Shown here: one piece after another, positions 15,687-24,400 of the stretch
Position numbering within the stretch: position 1 is the first letter of the stretch
Layout: each line of letters begins with the position of its first letter
NCBI GenBank assembly: GCA_036002485.1
Contig: DASYTI010000103.1
Coordinates: forward strand, 1-36,620
Direction: 5' to 3'
DNA: 36,620 bases
From: Candidatus Methylomirabilota bacterium
GTDB taxonomy: Bacteria; Methylomirabilota; Methylomirabilia; Rokubacteriales; CSP1-6
Notes under the pieces: generated by a model
The model's input: the letters and a program-made list of their open reading frames with translations, nothing else
Told to the model about the DNA's origin: nothing
Databases searched by the model: none
Made by a program: the position numbers and the translations under genes

Positions 15687-18365
15687 ATGAGCCTCCGCCT
15701 CACTATCGACGGCACATCGATCGAAGTCCCCACCGGCGCCACGGTGCTGGATGCCGTGAATCGGCTGGGATTGGCATTGCCCCAGCTCTGCAAGGACCCG
15801 GATCGGCCGCCCCTGGGCGCCTGCCGAACTTGCCTCGTCCACGTCGAAGGCCAGCGAGGCCTGCCCGCCGCCTGCCACCTGCCTGCGCGCGACGGGATGA
15901 TCGTCGAGACCCGGCACCCCGAGGCCGTCAAGACGCGTCGGGCCGTGCTCGATCTGACCTGGTCCATGCTCACGCCCTTGCCTGATCGCGACGGCTTCGG
16001 TCAGCTCGGGGAGGCGGCCTCACGGCACGCGCTCGCCCGGCCGAGTGTGGCTGCGCATCATCACTTCGCCGTCGACGACTCCAAGAGCTTCTTCGTCCTG
16101 GATCGCGAGGCCTGCATTCTCTGCGGCCGCTGCACCACGGCCTGCGCGGAGGTCCAGCACATCGGTGCCATCTCCCTCATCGGCCGCGGGCACGATGCGC
16201 GCGTGGGCGTGGCCGGCGACGGTCTCATGTCGTCCTCCATCTGCACCTCGTGCGGACAGTGCGTGGCCACTTGCCCGACGGGCGCGCTGCGCCCCAAGGA
16301 AAAGCCCGCGGCCATCGCGCGACAGATCGAGACCACCTGCCCCTATTGCGGAGTGGGATGCGGCATCAAGCTCAACGTGCGTGAGGACGGCAAGCTGGCC
16401 GTGATGGCCGAGGACGTCCCCGAGAACCGCTCGAGCCTCGGGACGCTCTGCGTGAAGGGCCGCTTCGGCACGGGCTTCGTCCACTCGCGCGACCGCATCA
16501 CCGCGCCCATGGTCAAGCGCGACGGCGCGTGGCGCGACGTCAGCTGGGACGAGGCCCTCGAAGCCGCTGCCGATGGCCTGGCCCGCAATCGCGAGCGCTT
16601 CGGGGCCTTCGCCTCGGCCAAGGCCACCAACGAGGACGGCTACATCATCCAGAAGCTCGCGCGCGTGGTCATGGGCACCAACAACGTGGATCACTGCACG
16701 CGGCTCTGCCACTCGCCGTCCGTCGAGGCCATGTTGACCTCGATGGGCTCCGGGGCAACGTCCAACTCGTATCAGGACTACGAGGAGGCGGGCTGTCTCA
16801 TGGTGGTGGGTGCCGATGCCTCGGCCAATCACCCGGTCATCGCCATCCGGCTCCGCAAGGCCGTGAGCCGCGGCGCGCGGCTCATCGTGATCAATCCCAA
16901 GCGCATCGAGCTCTGTGACCAGGCCGATCTCTGGCTGCAGGAGCGCCCCGGCACAGACGTGGCCCTCTTCAACGCCATGGCCAAGCTCATCCTCGACGAG
17001 GGGCTGGCCCGGCTCGATTTCATCCACTCGCGCACCGAGGGCTTCGAGGCCTGGGTGGCCTCGCTCGCGCCCTATACCCTCGAGTACGCGGAGCAGATCA
17101 CCGGCTTGCCGCGAGACGACATCGCGCAGGCGGCGCGCTGGTATGCGCAGCCGGCCTTCTCGGGCTCCTGCCTGATCTGGGGCATGGGGATCACCCAGCA
17201 CGTCAACGGCACCGCGAACGCGCATGCCCTGCTCAATCTCGCGCTGGCCGCGGGACAGATGGGCTTCGCGGGCTCCGGCATCTCGCCGCTGCGCGGCCAG
17301 AACAACGTCCAGGGCTGCGGCGATGCCGGCGCGGTGCCGACCAATCTCCCGGGCTACGCGGACTACTCGCCCGCGAGCCTGTCGCGCTTCGAGCGCGTCT
17401 GGGGTGTGCGGCCGCCGGGCAAGACCGGCCTCGTCGTCACCGAGATGACCGAGGGCTGCCTCGACGGCACCATCCGCGCCATGTACGTCGTCGGCGAGAA
17501 CCCCATGCTGGCCGAGCCCGATCTCCACCATACCGACAAGGCGCTGCGCCAGCTCGATTGCCTGGTGGTCCAGGATCTGTTCATGCACGAGACGGCCGAG
17601 CTCGCTCACGTCTTCCTGCCCGCCGCGGCGTTTGCCGAGAAGGAAGGCACCTTCACCAATTCCGAGCGCCGGGTGCAGCGGGTGCGCAAGGCCCTGGACC
17701 CGCCCGGCCAGGCGAGACCCGACTGGTGGATCAGCTGCGAGCTCGCCAAGCGCGTGGCCCGAAGGCTTGGCGTCCCCGCCTCCGGCTTCGACTTCACGCA
17801 CCCCTCGGAGATCTTCGACGAGATGGCGAAGCTCTGGCCAGCCATCGCCGGCCTCAGCCATGCTCGGCTCGAGTCAGGCGGGATCCAGTGGCCGTGCCCC
17901 AGCCCGGATCACCCCGGGACTCGCTTCCTCTACGCCGAGGACTTCCCGACGGGCCGCGCCCGCTTCGTGCCGGTGAGCCAGGGTGAGACGGCGGCCGAGC
18001 TGCCCGATCCCGACTATCCGTTCGTGCTGAACACGGGACGGCTCCTCTACCACTGGCATGGCGGCACCCTGACACGACGAGTGCAAGGGCTGCTCGAGCT
18101 CGCCCCGCGCCTGGAGATCGCCGTCAATCCGGTGGACGCCCGGCGGCTCGGCATGAGCGAAGGCGGCGCGCTGCGCGTGGTCTCCAGGCGGGGCGAGCTT
18201 CAAGGCTTCGCGCACGTCACGGACGCGGTGCGGCCCGGCGCGATCTTCGTCCCCTTCGTCAAGCTCGCCGACTCCGCGGCAAACTTCCTCACCAACTCCG
18301 CTCACGACCCCTCATCGAAGATCCCCGAATACAAGGTCTGTGCCGTCCGGCTGGAGAAGGTCTAG
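15687..18365 (+). CDS. fdhA: Formate dehydrogenase catalytic (alpha) subunit, molybdopterin type
   Basis: This 892-residue protein oxidises formate to CO2 at a bis-MGD molybdenum or tungsten centre. From the N-terminus: [2Fe-2S] domain with Cys35, Cys46, Cys49, Cys63; two [4Fe-4S] sets, Cys143/146/149/153 and Cys186/189/192/196; then the Mo-domain [4Fe-4S] set Cys218/221/225/255. The metal ligand is Cys341 in TRLCHSPSV, where E. coli FdhF has selenocysteine, followed by the catalytic His342; the active-site Arg is in LRGQNNVQG. The His-Cys3 cluster motif of NuoG/FdsA-type N-termini is missing: residues 80-135 hold no Cys. The C-terminal MGD-binding domain ends KIPEYKVCAVRLE. Partner electron subunits are in the fusion at 11935-13956. 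Upstream, GGTATGATAG at 15650-15659 may be its -10. No FdhD maturation gene is present. Confidence 0.94.
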   Translation: MSLRLTIDGTSIEVPTGATVLDAVNRLGLALPQLCKDPDRPPLGACRTCLVHVEGQRGLPAACHLPARDGMIVETRHPEAVKTRRAVLDLTWSMLTPLPDRDGFGQLGEAASRHALARPSVAAHHHFAVDDSKSFFVLDREACILCGRCTTACAEVQHIGAISLIGRGHDARVGVAGDGLMSSSICTSCGQCVATCPTGALRPKEKPAAIARQIETTCPYCGVGCGIKLNVREDGKLAVMAEDVPENRSSLGTLCVKGRFGTGFVHSRDRITAPMVKRDGAWRDVSWDEALEAAADGLARNRERFGAFASAKATNEDGYIIQKLARVVMGTNNVDHCTRLCHSPSVEAMLTSMGSGATSNSYQDYEEAGCLMVVGADASANHPVIAIRLRKAVSRGARLIVINPKRIELCDQADLWLQERPGTDVALFNAMAKLILDEGLARLDFIHSRTEGFEAWVASLAPYTLEYAEQITGLPRDDIAQAARWYAQPAFSGSCLIWGMGITQHVNGTANAHALLNLALAAGQMGFAGSGISPLRGQNNVQGCGDAGAVPTNLPGYADYSPASLSRFERVWGVRPPGKTGLVVTEMTEGCLDGTIRAMYVVGENPMLAEPDLHHTDKALRQLDCLVVQDLFMHETAELAHVFLPAAAFAEKEGTFTNSERRVQRVRKALDPPGQARPDWWISCELAKRVARRLGVPASGFDFTHPSEIFDEMAKLWPAIAGLSHARLESGGIQWPCPSPDHPGTRFLYAEDFPTGRARFVPVSQGETAAELPDPDYPFVLNTGRLLYHWHGGTLTRRVQGLLELAPRLEIAVNPVDARRLGMSEGGALRVVSRRGELQGFAHVTDAVRPGAIFVPFVKLADSAANFLTNSAHDPSSKIPEYKVCAVRLEKV

Positions 18366-18452
18366 TCCACCGCGCTTCCGCGCCGCGCTCGAGTGCCACG
18401 AGTCTGTCTCAGTAATCTTCACGCCCTCACGGGCAGGAATGTTCCATTTCGA

Positions 18453-18471
18453 GCGCCGGCTTCGCCGGCGC
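18453..18471. repeat. Perfect hairpin GCGCCGGC/GCCGGCGC
   Basis: An eight-base perfect stem with TTC loop, about 90 bases past the formate dehydrogenase stop. It begins a 280-base gene-free region (18366-18644) between convergent genes. Its remainder, 18472-18612, is a GC-rich run of imperfect repeats around GGCTCGC and GGGGGCCCCAGCCCCC with no plausible coding frame. Confidence 0.7.
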
Positions 18472-18612
18472 AATCCTCAGATTGCTCGCCTCGGACGGCG
18501 GGGCTTCCTCATACGGCTCGCCTCGCACGCGGGGGCCCCAGCCCCCGGCCGTGCTGCGGCTCGTACTGCGCCCGCGACGTCCTCCGGCTCGCACTGCGTC
18601 GGAGGGAGGCTT

Positions 18613-18638
18613 CGGAAGGGGGGCGGAGCCCCCCTCCG
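18613..18638. terminator. G/C hairpin at a convergent junction, probable two-way terminator
   Basis: GGGGGGC pairs with GCCCCCC across a GGA loop, extended by an A-T pair and CGG/CCG with one bulged A. It sits seven bases from the stop of the minus-strand hydrolase at 18645. The same core, with TTT or AAA in the loop, recurs at 33981-34003. No T-run follows, so factor-independent termination is not certain. Confidence 0.5.
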
Positions 18639-18644
18639 AGTTCT

Positions 18645-19496
18645 CTAGTCGGGCAGGCCCCGCAGGAAGTCGTCGAGGATGCGGGTGAAGGCCTCGGGAG
18701 CGTCGAGCACCAGGTGGTGATAGGCGCCGGGGATGGTCACGAGCTTGGCGTTGGGGATGCTCGTGACCATCCGGTCGGCCATCTCGGCCGGCATGATGGG
18801 CGAGAGCCCGCCCCGCACGAGGAGGGTGGGCGCCTGGATTCTGGGCAGTAGGGCCCAGCCGTCCACCGGCCGCCGCGCGCCATTGGCATCGGGATCGAAC
18901 CGGTAGAGGAATCGCCCCTCGCGCTCGGCAATGCCCTGGCGGCCCAGATGCGCCAGGAGCTCGGGCGTGGCTCTCGTCTCGGCGGGCAGCAGCCGGAAGC
19001 TCGCGAGGGCCCCCGCCAGCGTCTCGTGCCTCCGGGGGCCGCGATGCCCGCGGCGGTGCATGGCCTCGAGACGCTCCGCGGGGAGCGAGGGCCGGCTGTC
19101 CACCACGCATAGTCCCCGCACGCGCTCCGGATACCAGGCCGAGAAGCCCATGGCATTGTGGCCGCCCATGGAATGGCCGACCACGACCATCTGCCTCCAG
19201 CCCATCGCATCCATCACTCCGCCCAGATCCAAGGCGAATTCCTCCGTTCCGTACCGGCCGTCGGGCGCCCAGCCGCTCTCCCCGTGGCCCCGCTGGTCGA
19301 GGGAGATGACGTGAAACCTGTCAACGAAGGCCGGGACCACCGCGTCGAACCAGTGGGCATGGGCTGAGCCGCCATGGAGGAAGCAGAGGGACGGCCGACC
19401 CGGCTGCCCCCACTCCAGAGCGTGCAGGGAGATGCCGTTAACCATGAATGAGCGCTGCACCGCCGCGTCACAGATGTAGCCAAGTCGAGAGGTCAT
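18645..19496 (-). CDS. Alpha/beta hydrolase
   Basis: This 283-residue protein has the standard fold of esterase/C-C hydrolase enzymes. The oxyanion-hole HGGSAHAHWF lies at about residues 41-50. The nucleophile is Ser109 in VVGHSMGGH. The catalytic His is near the end in GAYHHLVLD. SLDQRGHGES is the usual strand-4 segment. It has no signal peptide, so it is probably cytoplasmic, and the substrate is unknown. The start at 19496 is preferred over 19505 because TACAAT (19509-19504) ends seven bases before it and overlaps the longer start. It is divergent from the DUF4015 gene, sharing a 67-base promoter region. Confidence 0.85.
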   Translation of the reverse strand: MTSRLGYICDAAVQRSFMVNGISLHALEWGQPGRPSLCFLHGGSAHAHWFDAVVPAFVDRFHVISLDQRGHGESGWAPDGRYGTEEFALDLGGVMDAMGWRQMVVVGHSMGGHNAMGFSAWYPERVRGLCVVDSRPSLPAERLEAMHRRGHRGPRRHETLAGALASFRLLPAETRATPELLAHLGRQGIAEREGRFLYRFDPDANGARRPVDGWALLPRIQAPTLLVRGGLSPIMPAEMADRMVTSIPNAKLVTIPGAYHHLVLDAPEAFTRILDDFLRGLPD

Positions 19497-19503
19497 GGCG
19501 GGC

Positions 19504-19556
19504 ATTGTAGCGCGGACACAGAAAAAGCTTGGGGCGGATCGGCTTCGCCCTATAGA
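19504..19556. promoter_or_regulatory. Divergent promoter pair, both of leaderless type
   Basis: For the minus-strand hydrolase, TACAAT (19509-19504) ends seven bases before the ATG at 19496. For the plus-strand gene, TTGGGG (19529-19534), a 16-base spacer and TATAGA (19551-19556) end seven bases before the ATG at 19564. Neither start has a Shine-Dalgarno sequence. Confidence 0.6.
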
Positions 19557-19563
19557 TTCGGAG

Positions 19564-21042
19564 ATGCGAATGGATCTCCTCCCGGTGCCGAGCGAGCGTA
19601 GACCGCGTCCCCTCCTCTATGGAGCGCTCGTCGTAGGCACGCTCGCCGTGGTCGCCGTCACGGGCTGGCTCCTTCTCTCATCCCCCCTGCTCCTCAAGCG
19701 TCAGGTCGAGGCCGAGACCACCCAGCCCACCGAATCGATGGCCCCGCCCGTCGCCCACGCGCCGGGACGGCCCGCGAAGCTCGCCCTCGTACCGCCTTCG
19801 GACTCCCCCACGCGGCCCGCGCGGGGTCAGGTGCGCGATGCAGAGACGGGCGGTCCGCTGCGTGGCGTCTCCGTCTGGACAGGAGACACGGAGATCCTCA
19901 CCGACGAGAACGGGCGCTTCGCGACCGAGCCCGTCAAGCCGGGCACGGCCGTGCTCATCAAGACCCCGGGCTATGGGCTCCGCCGTCTCACCGCCGGCGA
20001 GGGAGAGATGACGGTCACCCTCGCTCCCAAGGCGGTCCGCGCCGCCTATCTCACCTACTACGGCATCGGGGACAAGGGCATCCGCGAGCGGGTCCTCGAG
20101 CTGGTGGCGCGCACCGAGCTCAATGCCGTCGTCATCGACATCAAGGGCGATCGGGGGCTCATCCCGTACCGAACCGAGGTGCCCCTCGCCCTCGAGGCGG
20201 GCGCGCAGGGCCCTGTCATCATCAAGGACTTCGACGGCATGATCGCGGGGCTCAAGTCGCGCGGCATCTATACGATCGCCCGGATCGTCACCTTCAAGGA
20301 CACCGTCCTCGCCCATCACCGGCCCGACCTGGCCATCATCGACACGCGGACGGGTAAGCCCTGGATCGACAACGAGAAGCTCGCCTGGGTAGATCCCTTC
20401 CGTGAAGAGGTGTGGGACTACGCCATCGCGGTGGCCAAGGAAGCGGCCGCCAAGGGCTTCGACGAGGTGCAGTTCGACTACGTCCGCTTCCCCACCGACG
20501 GCAAGCTCTCGGCGGCCAAGTACTCTCAAGCGAACAATTCGCAGACGCGGCTGCCGGCTATCGCGGGCTTCCTGGCCAGGGCCCGTCGCGAGCTGGCCCC
20601 CCTGGGTGTCTTCGTCGCCGCGGACGTCTTCGGCTATACGGCCTTCAACGAGAATGACACCGATATCGGCCAGCGCGTCGAGGAGCTGTCGGCGCATCTC
20701 GACTATATCTGCCCCATGGTCTATCCCTCGGGCTACCACCGTGGGATCCCGGGCGTGCGCAACCCGGTGGCCCAGCCGTATGAGATCGTCAAGGAAAGTG
20801 TGCGGCTGACGCGCAAGCGTTCCGCGCCCGCGCCGACGGTGGTGCGACCGTGGCTGCAGGACTTCAAGGACTACGCCTTCGACAAGCGCATCTTCGGCGT
20901 GGCCGAGATCAAGGCCCAGCTCCGGGGAGCCAAGGACGGCGGGGCCGTCGGCTACATGCTGTGGAACCCGAAGAACGACTACACCGGCTCGGCCCTGCCG
21001 CCCAAGGCGACGTCGACCGCGAGGGCCACGCCGAACCCGTGA
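19564..21042 (+). CDS. Membrane-anchored putative glycoside hydrolase (DUF4015)
   Basis: This 492-residue protein has an N-terminal membrane anchor at about residues 20-40, with basic residues before it. A low-complexity linker follows to about 85. Next comes a carboxypeptidase-regulatory-like beta domain at about 88-155 (VRDAETGGPLRGVSVWTG). The main domain, about 160-475, is of the DUF4015 type, thought to be a TIM-barrel glycoside hydrolase. Typical strings are VVIDIKGDRG, VTFKDTVLA, EVQFDYVRFPTDG and YICPMVYPSGY. The acidic residues in DEVQFDYVRFP are candidates for catalysis. The substrate is unknown; an extracytoplasmic polysaccharide is likely. Its stop overlaps the GTG start of a NodB deacetylase by four bases, which supports a shared job on a surface polysaccharide. 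Confidence 0.85.
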   Translation: MRMDLLPVPSERRPRPLLYGALVVGTLAVVAVTGWLLLSSPLLLKRQVEAETTQPTESMAPPVAHAPGRPAKLALVPPSDSPTRPARGQVRDAETGGPLRGVSVWTGDTEILTDENGRFATEPVKPGTAVLIKTPGYGLRRLTAGEGEMTVTLAPKAVRAAYLTYYGIGDKGIRERVLELVARTELNAVVIDIKGDRGLIPYRTEVPLALEAGAQGPVIIKDFDGMIAGLKSRGIYTIARIVTFKDTVLAHHRPDLAIIDTRTGKPWIDNEKLAWVDPFREEVWDYAIAVAKEAAAKGFDEVQFDYVRFPTDGKLSAAKYSQANNSQTRLPAIAGFLARARRELAPLGVFVAADVFGYTAFNENDTDIGQRVEELSAHLDYICPMVYPSGYHRGIPGVRNPVAQPYEIVKESVRLTRKRSAPAPTVVRPWLQDFKDYAFDKRIFGVAEIKAQLRGAKDGGAVGYMLWNPKNDYTGSALPPKATSTARATPNP

Positions 21043-21992
21043 TCCGCTCTCTCCGCGCCTGCCTGCTCGCCTGCGCCCTGGTCTTGCCGGCCGGCGCCGC
21101 GGCCGGCGAGCTTCCGCCGAATGAGCTCGGCCGCGTGATGATCCTCGAGTACCACAAGATCGACCAGCCCGAAGAGCGCTGGACTCGCACGCCGGACAAT
21201 TTCCGTCGCGACCTCGAGCGCCTCTGGGAGCGGGGCTACCGGCTCGTGGCCCTCAATGACTTCCTCGATGGCAAGATCGGTGTCCCGCGCGGCACCACGC
21301 CGGTCATCCTCACCTTCGATGACTCCTCCCCGGGCCAGTTCAAGCTCATCGAGAGGAACGGGGAATGGGGCGTGGATCCCGACTGCGCGGTGGGCATCCT
21401 CGAGGCCTTCGAGCGGCGCCACCCGGAGTTCGGCCACGCGGCGACCTTCTTCGTCTTGCCCGGCGCCGATCCGCCGAACCGTCTCTTCAATCAGAAGGAG
21501 CTGGCCAGCCGCAAGCTCCAGTACCTGGCCAGCCGCGGCTACGAGATCGGCAATCACACGCTCTGGCACGCCAATCTCGCCAAGTATTCCGAGCGCGTGG
21601 TGCGTCAGCAGATCGCCACGGCCCAGGAGTGGATACAGCGGCACGTCCCCACCTATCGCATCCGGACGCTGGCCCTGCCCATGGGCGCCTATCCGTCGGA
21701 CATTCGCTGGAGCATCGAGGGAGCGGAGGGTCAGAACAGCTACCGCCACGACGCCATCCTCATGGTGGCGGGAGGCGCGGCGCCGTCGCCCTACGCGCGG
21801 GCCTTCGATCCCTATCGCCTGCCGCGGATCCAGGCCCTCGAGACCGAGCTCGGCCGCTGGCTCGCCCACTTCGAACGCAATCCTCAGGAACGCTATGTCA
21901 GTGACGGCGACCCGGGGCTCATCACCGTCCCGGCGGGGAGCCTGGACAAGGTGCGGCGCTCTCCCGGAGCGAAGGTCGTGGAGCGCCCGTAG
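21039..21992 (+). CDS. Exported NodB-type polysaccharide deacetylase
   Basis: This 317-residue protein starts with a signal peptide (IRSLRACLLACALVLPAGAAA, cut near residue 23). It has a polysaccharide deacetylase fold that removes N- or O-acetyl groups from sugars. Motif 1 is LTFDDSS, with the Asp pair for catalysis and metal, and motif 2 is GNHTLWH with the two metal His. The ALPMGAYP stretch corresponds to motif 3. The insert between motifs (VDPDCAVGILEAFERRHPEF) is longer than in the shortest family members. The GTG 21039 start overlaps the DUF4015 stop, so the two are translationally coupled. Its stop is convergent with the following minus-strand gene, nine bases apart. Confidence 0.88.
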   Translation: MIRSLRACLLACALVLPAGAAAGELPPNELGRVMILEYHKIDQPEERWTRTPDNFRRDLERLWERGYRLVALNDFLDGKIGVPRGTTPVILTFDDSSPGQFKLIERNGEWGVDPDCAVGILEAFERRHPEFGHAATFFVLPGADPPNRLFNQKELASRKLQYLASRGYEIGNHTLWHANLAKYSERVVRQQIATAQEWIQRHVPTYRIRTLALPMGAYPSDIRWSIEGAEGQNSYRHDAILMVAGGAAPSPYARAFDPYRLPRIQALETELGRWLAHFERNPQERYVSDGDPGLITVPAGSLDKVRRSPGAKVVERP

Positions 21993-22001
21993 GCGAGAGG
22001 A

Positions 22002-24326
22002 CTACTTGTAGATGAGATACGACGCGCGCCGCTGGAGAAAGCTGGCCCGATCCGCTTCCGCCCACTTCTGCAGGCGCGCCAGGGAATCCCCCCGCAGGAA
22101 GCTCCACATGGTCGATCGGTTCACGAGAAGGTTCTGGATGGCGGCCGGCCGGAACTGGGCCGGATAGCGATCGAGGAGGAGCCGGCCCAGGGCCAGACCT
22201 ACTGATACCGGCCGGATCGCCTCGCGGTCCGTCACCACGAGACGGACGCCGCCCACCATCTGCCCGGCATAGACACTGGCCGAGGGCTGGAAATTCACCG
22301 GCTGGAAGAGCACGCCGGCCAGCCCGAGGGAGTTGAGGGCATCGGCCAGCCCGGCCGGATTGCTGATCCACGGCGCGCCCACCACTTCGAAGGGCGTATC
22401 CGTGCCCCGCCCCACCGAGAGATTGGTCGCTTCGAGAAGGCCCACCCCCGAATAGAGCAGCGCCTCGAGCGGCGAACGGATATTGGGCGACGGATTGACC
22501 CACGGCAGTCCCGTCTGGTCGAACCACATGGAGCGCTCCCAGCCCTCCATCTCGACGACGGTCAGCTTCACGGGGATCTTGCGCTCGGCGGCCACCATCT
22601 TCGCGAACTCGCCCATGGTCAGGCCCGTCCGCACGGGAATGGTGTGGGGCGCCGTGAAGGAGCGCAGGTCGGCATCCATCAGCGGGCCTTCCACGATCCG
22701 CCCCGTCAAGGGATTGGGCCGATCGAGCACCATGACCTCGACGCCTCTGCGCGCCGCCTCCTCCATGATGTAGACCAGCGTCGTGAGATAGGTGTAGAAG
22801 CGCACGCCCACGTCCTGGATGTCGAAGACGATGACGTCGAGATCGCGGAGCATGGCCGGCGTGGGGCGGCGGTCGCTGCCGTAGAGGCTCCACACCGTCA
22901 ACCCCGTGGTCGCATGCACGCTATTGGGCACCGTGGCATCCAGCGTGCCGTCCAGCCCGTGCTCGGGGGAAAAGAGCGCGCGCAGCTTGAAGACGCCGGC
23001 GGTCGCCATCAAGTCGACGCCACGCCGCCCCTGAGCATCCACGCCGGTCTGGTTGGTGGCGAGCCCCACGGACTTGCCAGCCAGCGGCCCCCAGCCCCCC
23101 GCCGCGAGTCGGTCCAGCCCGGTGCGCGTGTGCCCGGTCGGCGCCTCTCCCGTGGCCGCCTGGCCGGGCACGGGCGCGTCGAGGGCTGTGGTCACGGGCT
23201 CCCCATCCGGCACGAAGAGCTTGGCGCCGACCACGGCGTGGACACGGCGACGGAGCTCGATGGCTGAGCCCTTACCGGTCGGGTGCACCCGGTTCGAGAG
23301 AATGATCACGTAGGTCTTGCTTGGTGGATCCATCCAGATGGACGTGCCCGTAAACCCCGTGTGGCCGACCGAGCCCGTCGGGAAGAACGAGCCCAGGGGA
23401 CGCGAGAAGCCCGAGGCCATGTCCCAGCCGAGGGCGCGCGTGGCTTCGCCCGCGGCGTTGGGGGCGAACATGGCCTGGACGGATGCGGCGGAAAGGACAT
23501 GGCGTCCGGCCAGGGTGCCGCCATGGAGAAGCATGCGGCAGAAACGGCCGAGGTCGTCCACCGTGGAGAAGGCGCCCGCATGCCCGGCCACACCTTTGAG
23601 CAGGCGAGCGTTCGGATCGTGGACGACGCCGCGGAGCATGGTGCCATTGACCTGCTCGGTGGGCGCGATGCGCGGGCGCCAGGCCGCGGGCGGATCGAAC
23701 GTGGTATCACGCATGCCGAGCGGCTGGAAGATGCGCTCGCGCGCGAAGCGATCGAGGGGCTTACCGCTCACGCGCCGGACGAGCTCGCCCAGCACGATGA
23801 AGCCGGTGTCGCTGTAGCGGAACGGCGTGGTGGGCGAGGGTTCCCAGGCCGTGGCGGCCAGGGCCGCCGCGACCTCGGGGAAACCCTTGGCCACGACATC
23901 GCCCGGCGGCACGTCGGGGAACCCGGCCGTGTGCGTGAGCACGCGACGCACGGTGAGCCAGGCGTAGCGGGGCCCCTTGAACTCTTTCAGGTAACGTCCG
24001 AGAGGGGCATCGAGATCGACCTTGCCCGCGTCCACGAGCGCCAGGACGGCGGGCGCGGTCACCACGGGCTTGGTCAGGGAAGCGATGTCGAAGATCGTGT
24101 CGGGCGTCATGGGCTCGGCGGCGGGGACGAGTGCGCGCGAGCCAAGGGCCTTGCGGTAGAGCACGCGATCGCCCTGGCCGATGAGGATGACGACGCCCGG
24201 GGCGTCACCGGCGGCAATCGTGTCACGTACGGCCCGATCGAGATCGGACCAGTCGAGGCTCTGAGGAGTCGCCACCGACGGCCAGAAGAGTACGACGAGC
24301 AAAGATACGCCGGCGCGGCGCCACAT
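22002..24326 (-). CDS. Exported serine beta-lactamase-like/DUF1343 (NamZ) fusion
   Basis: This 774-residue protein has a short signal peptide (residues 1-20). Its N-terminal half (about 25-375) is a class C beta-lactamase-fold hydrolase: SxxK at Ser83-Lys86 (IASLTKP), Tyr171 in YSDTG as the YxN-like motif, and HTGFTG as the KTG-like triad. Residues 395-774 are DUF1343, the family of the exo-lytic N-acetylmuramidase NamZ: GLATNQTGVD, LFSPEHGLDG, FDIQDVGVRFYTY, LDRPNPLTG and the late PTEG-like region. In Bacillus, an AmiE-type amidase with this first fold and NamZ are adjacent genes for muropeptide recycling. Here both are in one chain, so a bifunctional wall-turnover enzyme is a reasonable inference. 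The start ATG at 24326 follows TATCAT by seven bases. Confidence 0.88.
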   Translation of the reverse strand: MWRRAGVSLLVVLFWPSVATPQSLDWSDLDRAVRDTIAAGDAPGVVILIGQGDRVLYRKALGSRALVPAAEPMTPDTIFDIASLTKPVVTAPAVLALVDAGKVDLDAPLGRYLKEFKGPRYAWLTVRRVLTHTAGFPDVPPGDVVAKGFPEVAAALAATAWEPSPTTPFRYSDTGFIVLGELVRRVSGKPLDRFARERIFQPLGMRDTTFDPPAAWRPRIAPTEQVNGTMLRGVVHDPNARLLKGVAGHAGAFSTVDDLGRFCRMLLHGGTLAGRHVLSAASVQAMFAPNAAGEATRALGWDMASGFSRPLGSFFPTGSVGHTGFTGTSIWMDPPSKTYVIILSNRVHPTGKGSAIELRRRVHAVVGAKLFVPDGEPVTTALDAPVPGQAATGEAPTGHTRTGLDRLAAGGWGPLAGKSVGLATNQTGVDAQGRRGVDLMATAGVFKLRALFSPEHGLDGTLDATVPNSVHATTGLTVWSLYGSDRRPTPAMLRDLDVIVFDIQDVGVRFYTYLTTLVYIMEEAARRGVEVMVLDRPNPLTGRIVEGPLMDADLRSFTAPHTIPVRTGLTMGEFAKMVAAERKIPVKLTVVEMEGWERSMWFDQTGLPWVNPSPNIRSPLEALLYSGVGLLEATNLSVGRGTDTPFEVVGAPWISNPAGLADALNSLGLAGVLFQPVNFQPSASVYAGQMVGGVRLVVTDREAIRPVSVGLALGRLLLDRYPAQFRPAAIQNLLVNRSTMWSFLRGDSLARLQKWAEADRASFLQRRASYLIYK

Positions 24327-24333
24327 GGACACT

Positions 24334-24391
24334 ATGATAACGGCCCCGGCGTGGCGTCCGAGGAGAAAATCGGACGGCCGCGTGCTACGAT
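24334..24391. promoter_or_regulatory. Divergent leaderless-type promoters of the wall enzyme and epimerase genes
   Basis: TATCAT on the minus strand (24339-24334) ends seven bases before the ATG at 24326. TACGAT on the plus strand (24386-24391) ends nine bases before the ATG at 24401. No clear -35 boxes or ribosome binding sites accompany them. Confidence 0.5.
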
Positions 24392-24400
24392 TCGTCCCTG

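Noticed and set aside
16020-17861. 613-residue open frame opposite formate dehydrogenase alpha
   Set aside because: The sense strand encodes a complete, motif-rich enzyme; the antisense product resembles no fold.
15687-18365. Selenocysteine in formate dehydrogenase
   Set aside because: The position equivalent to FdhF Sec140 is a TGC Cys codon (16707-16709) and no in-frame UGA occurs.
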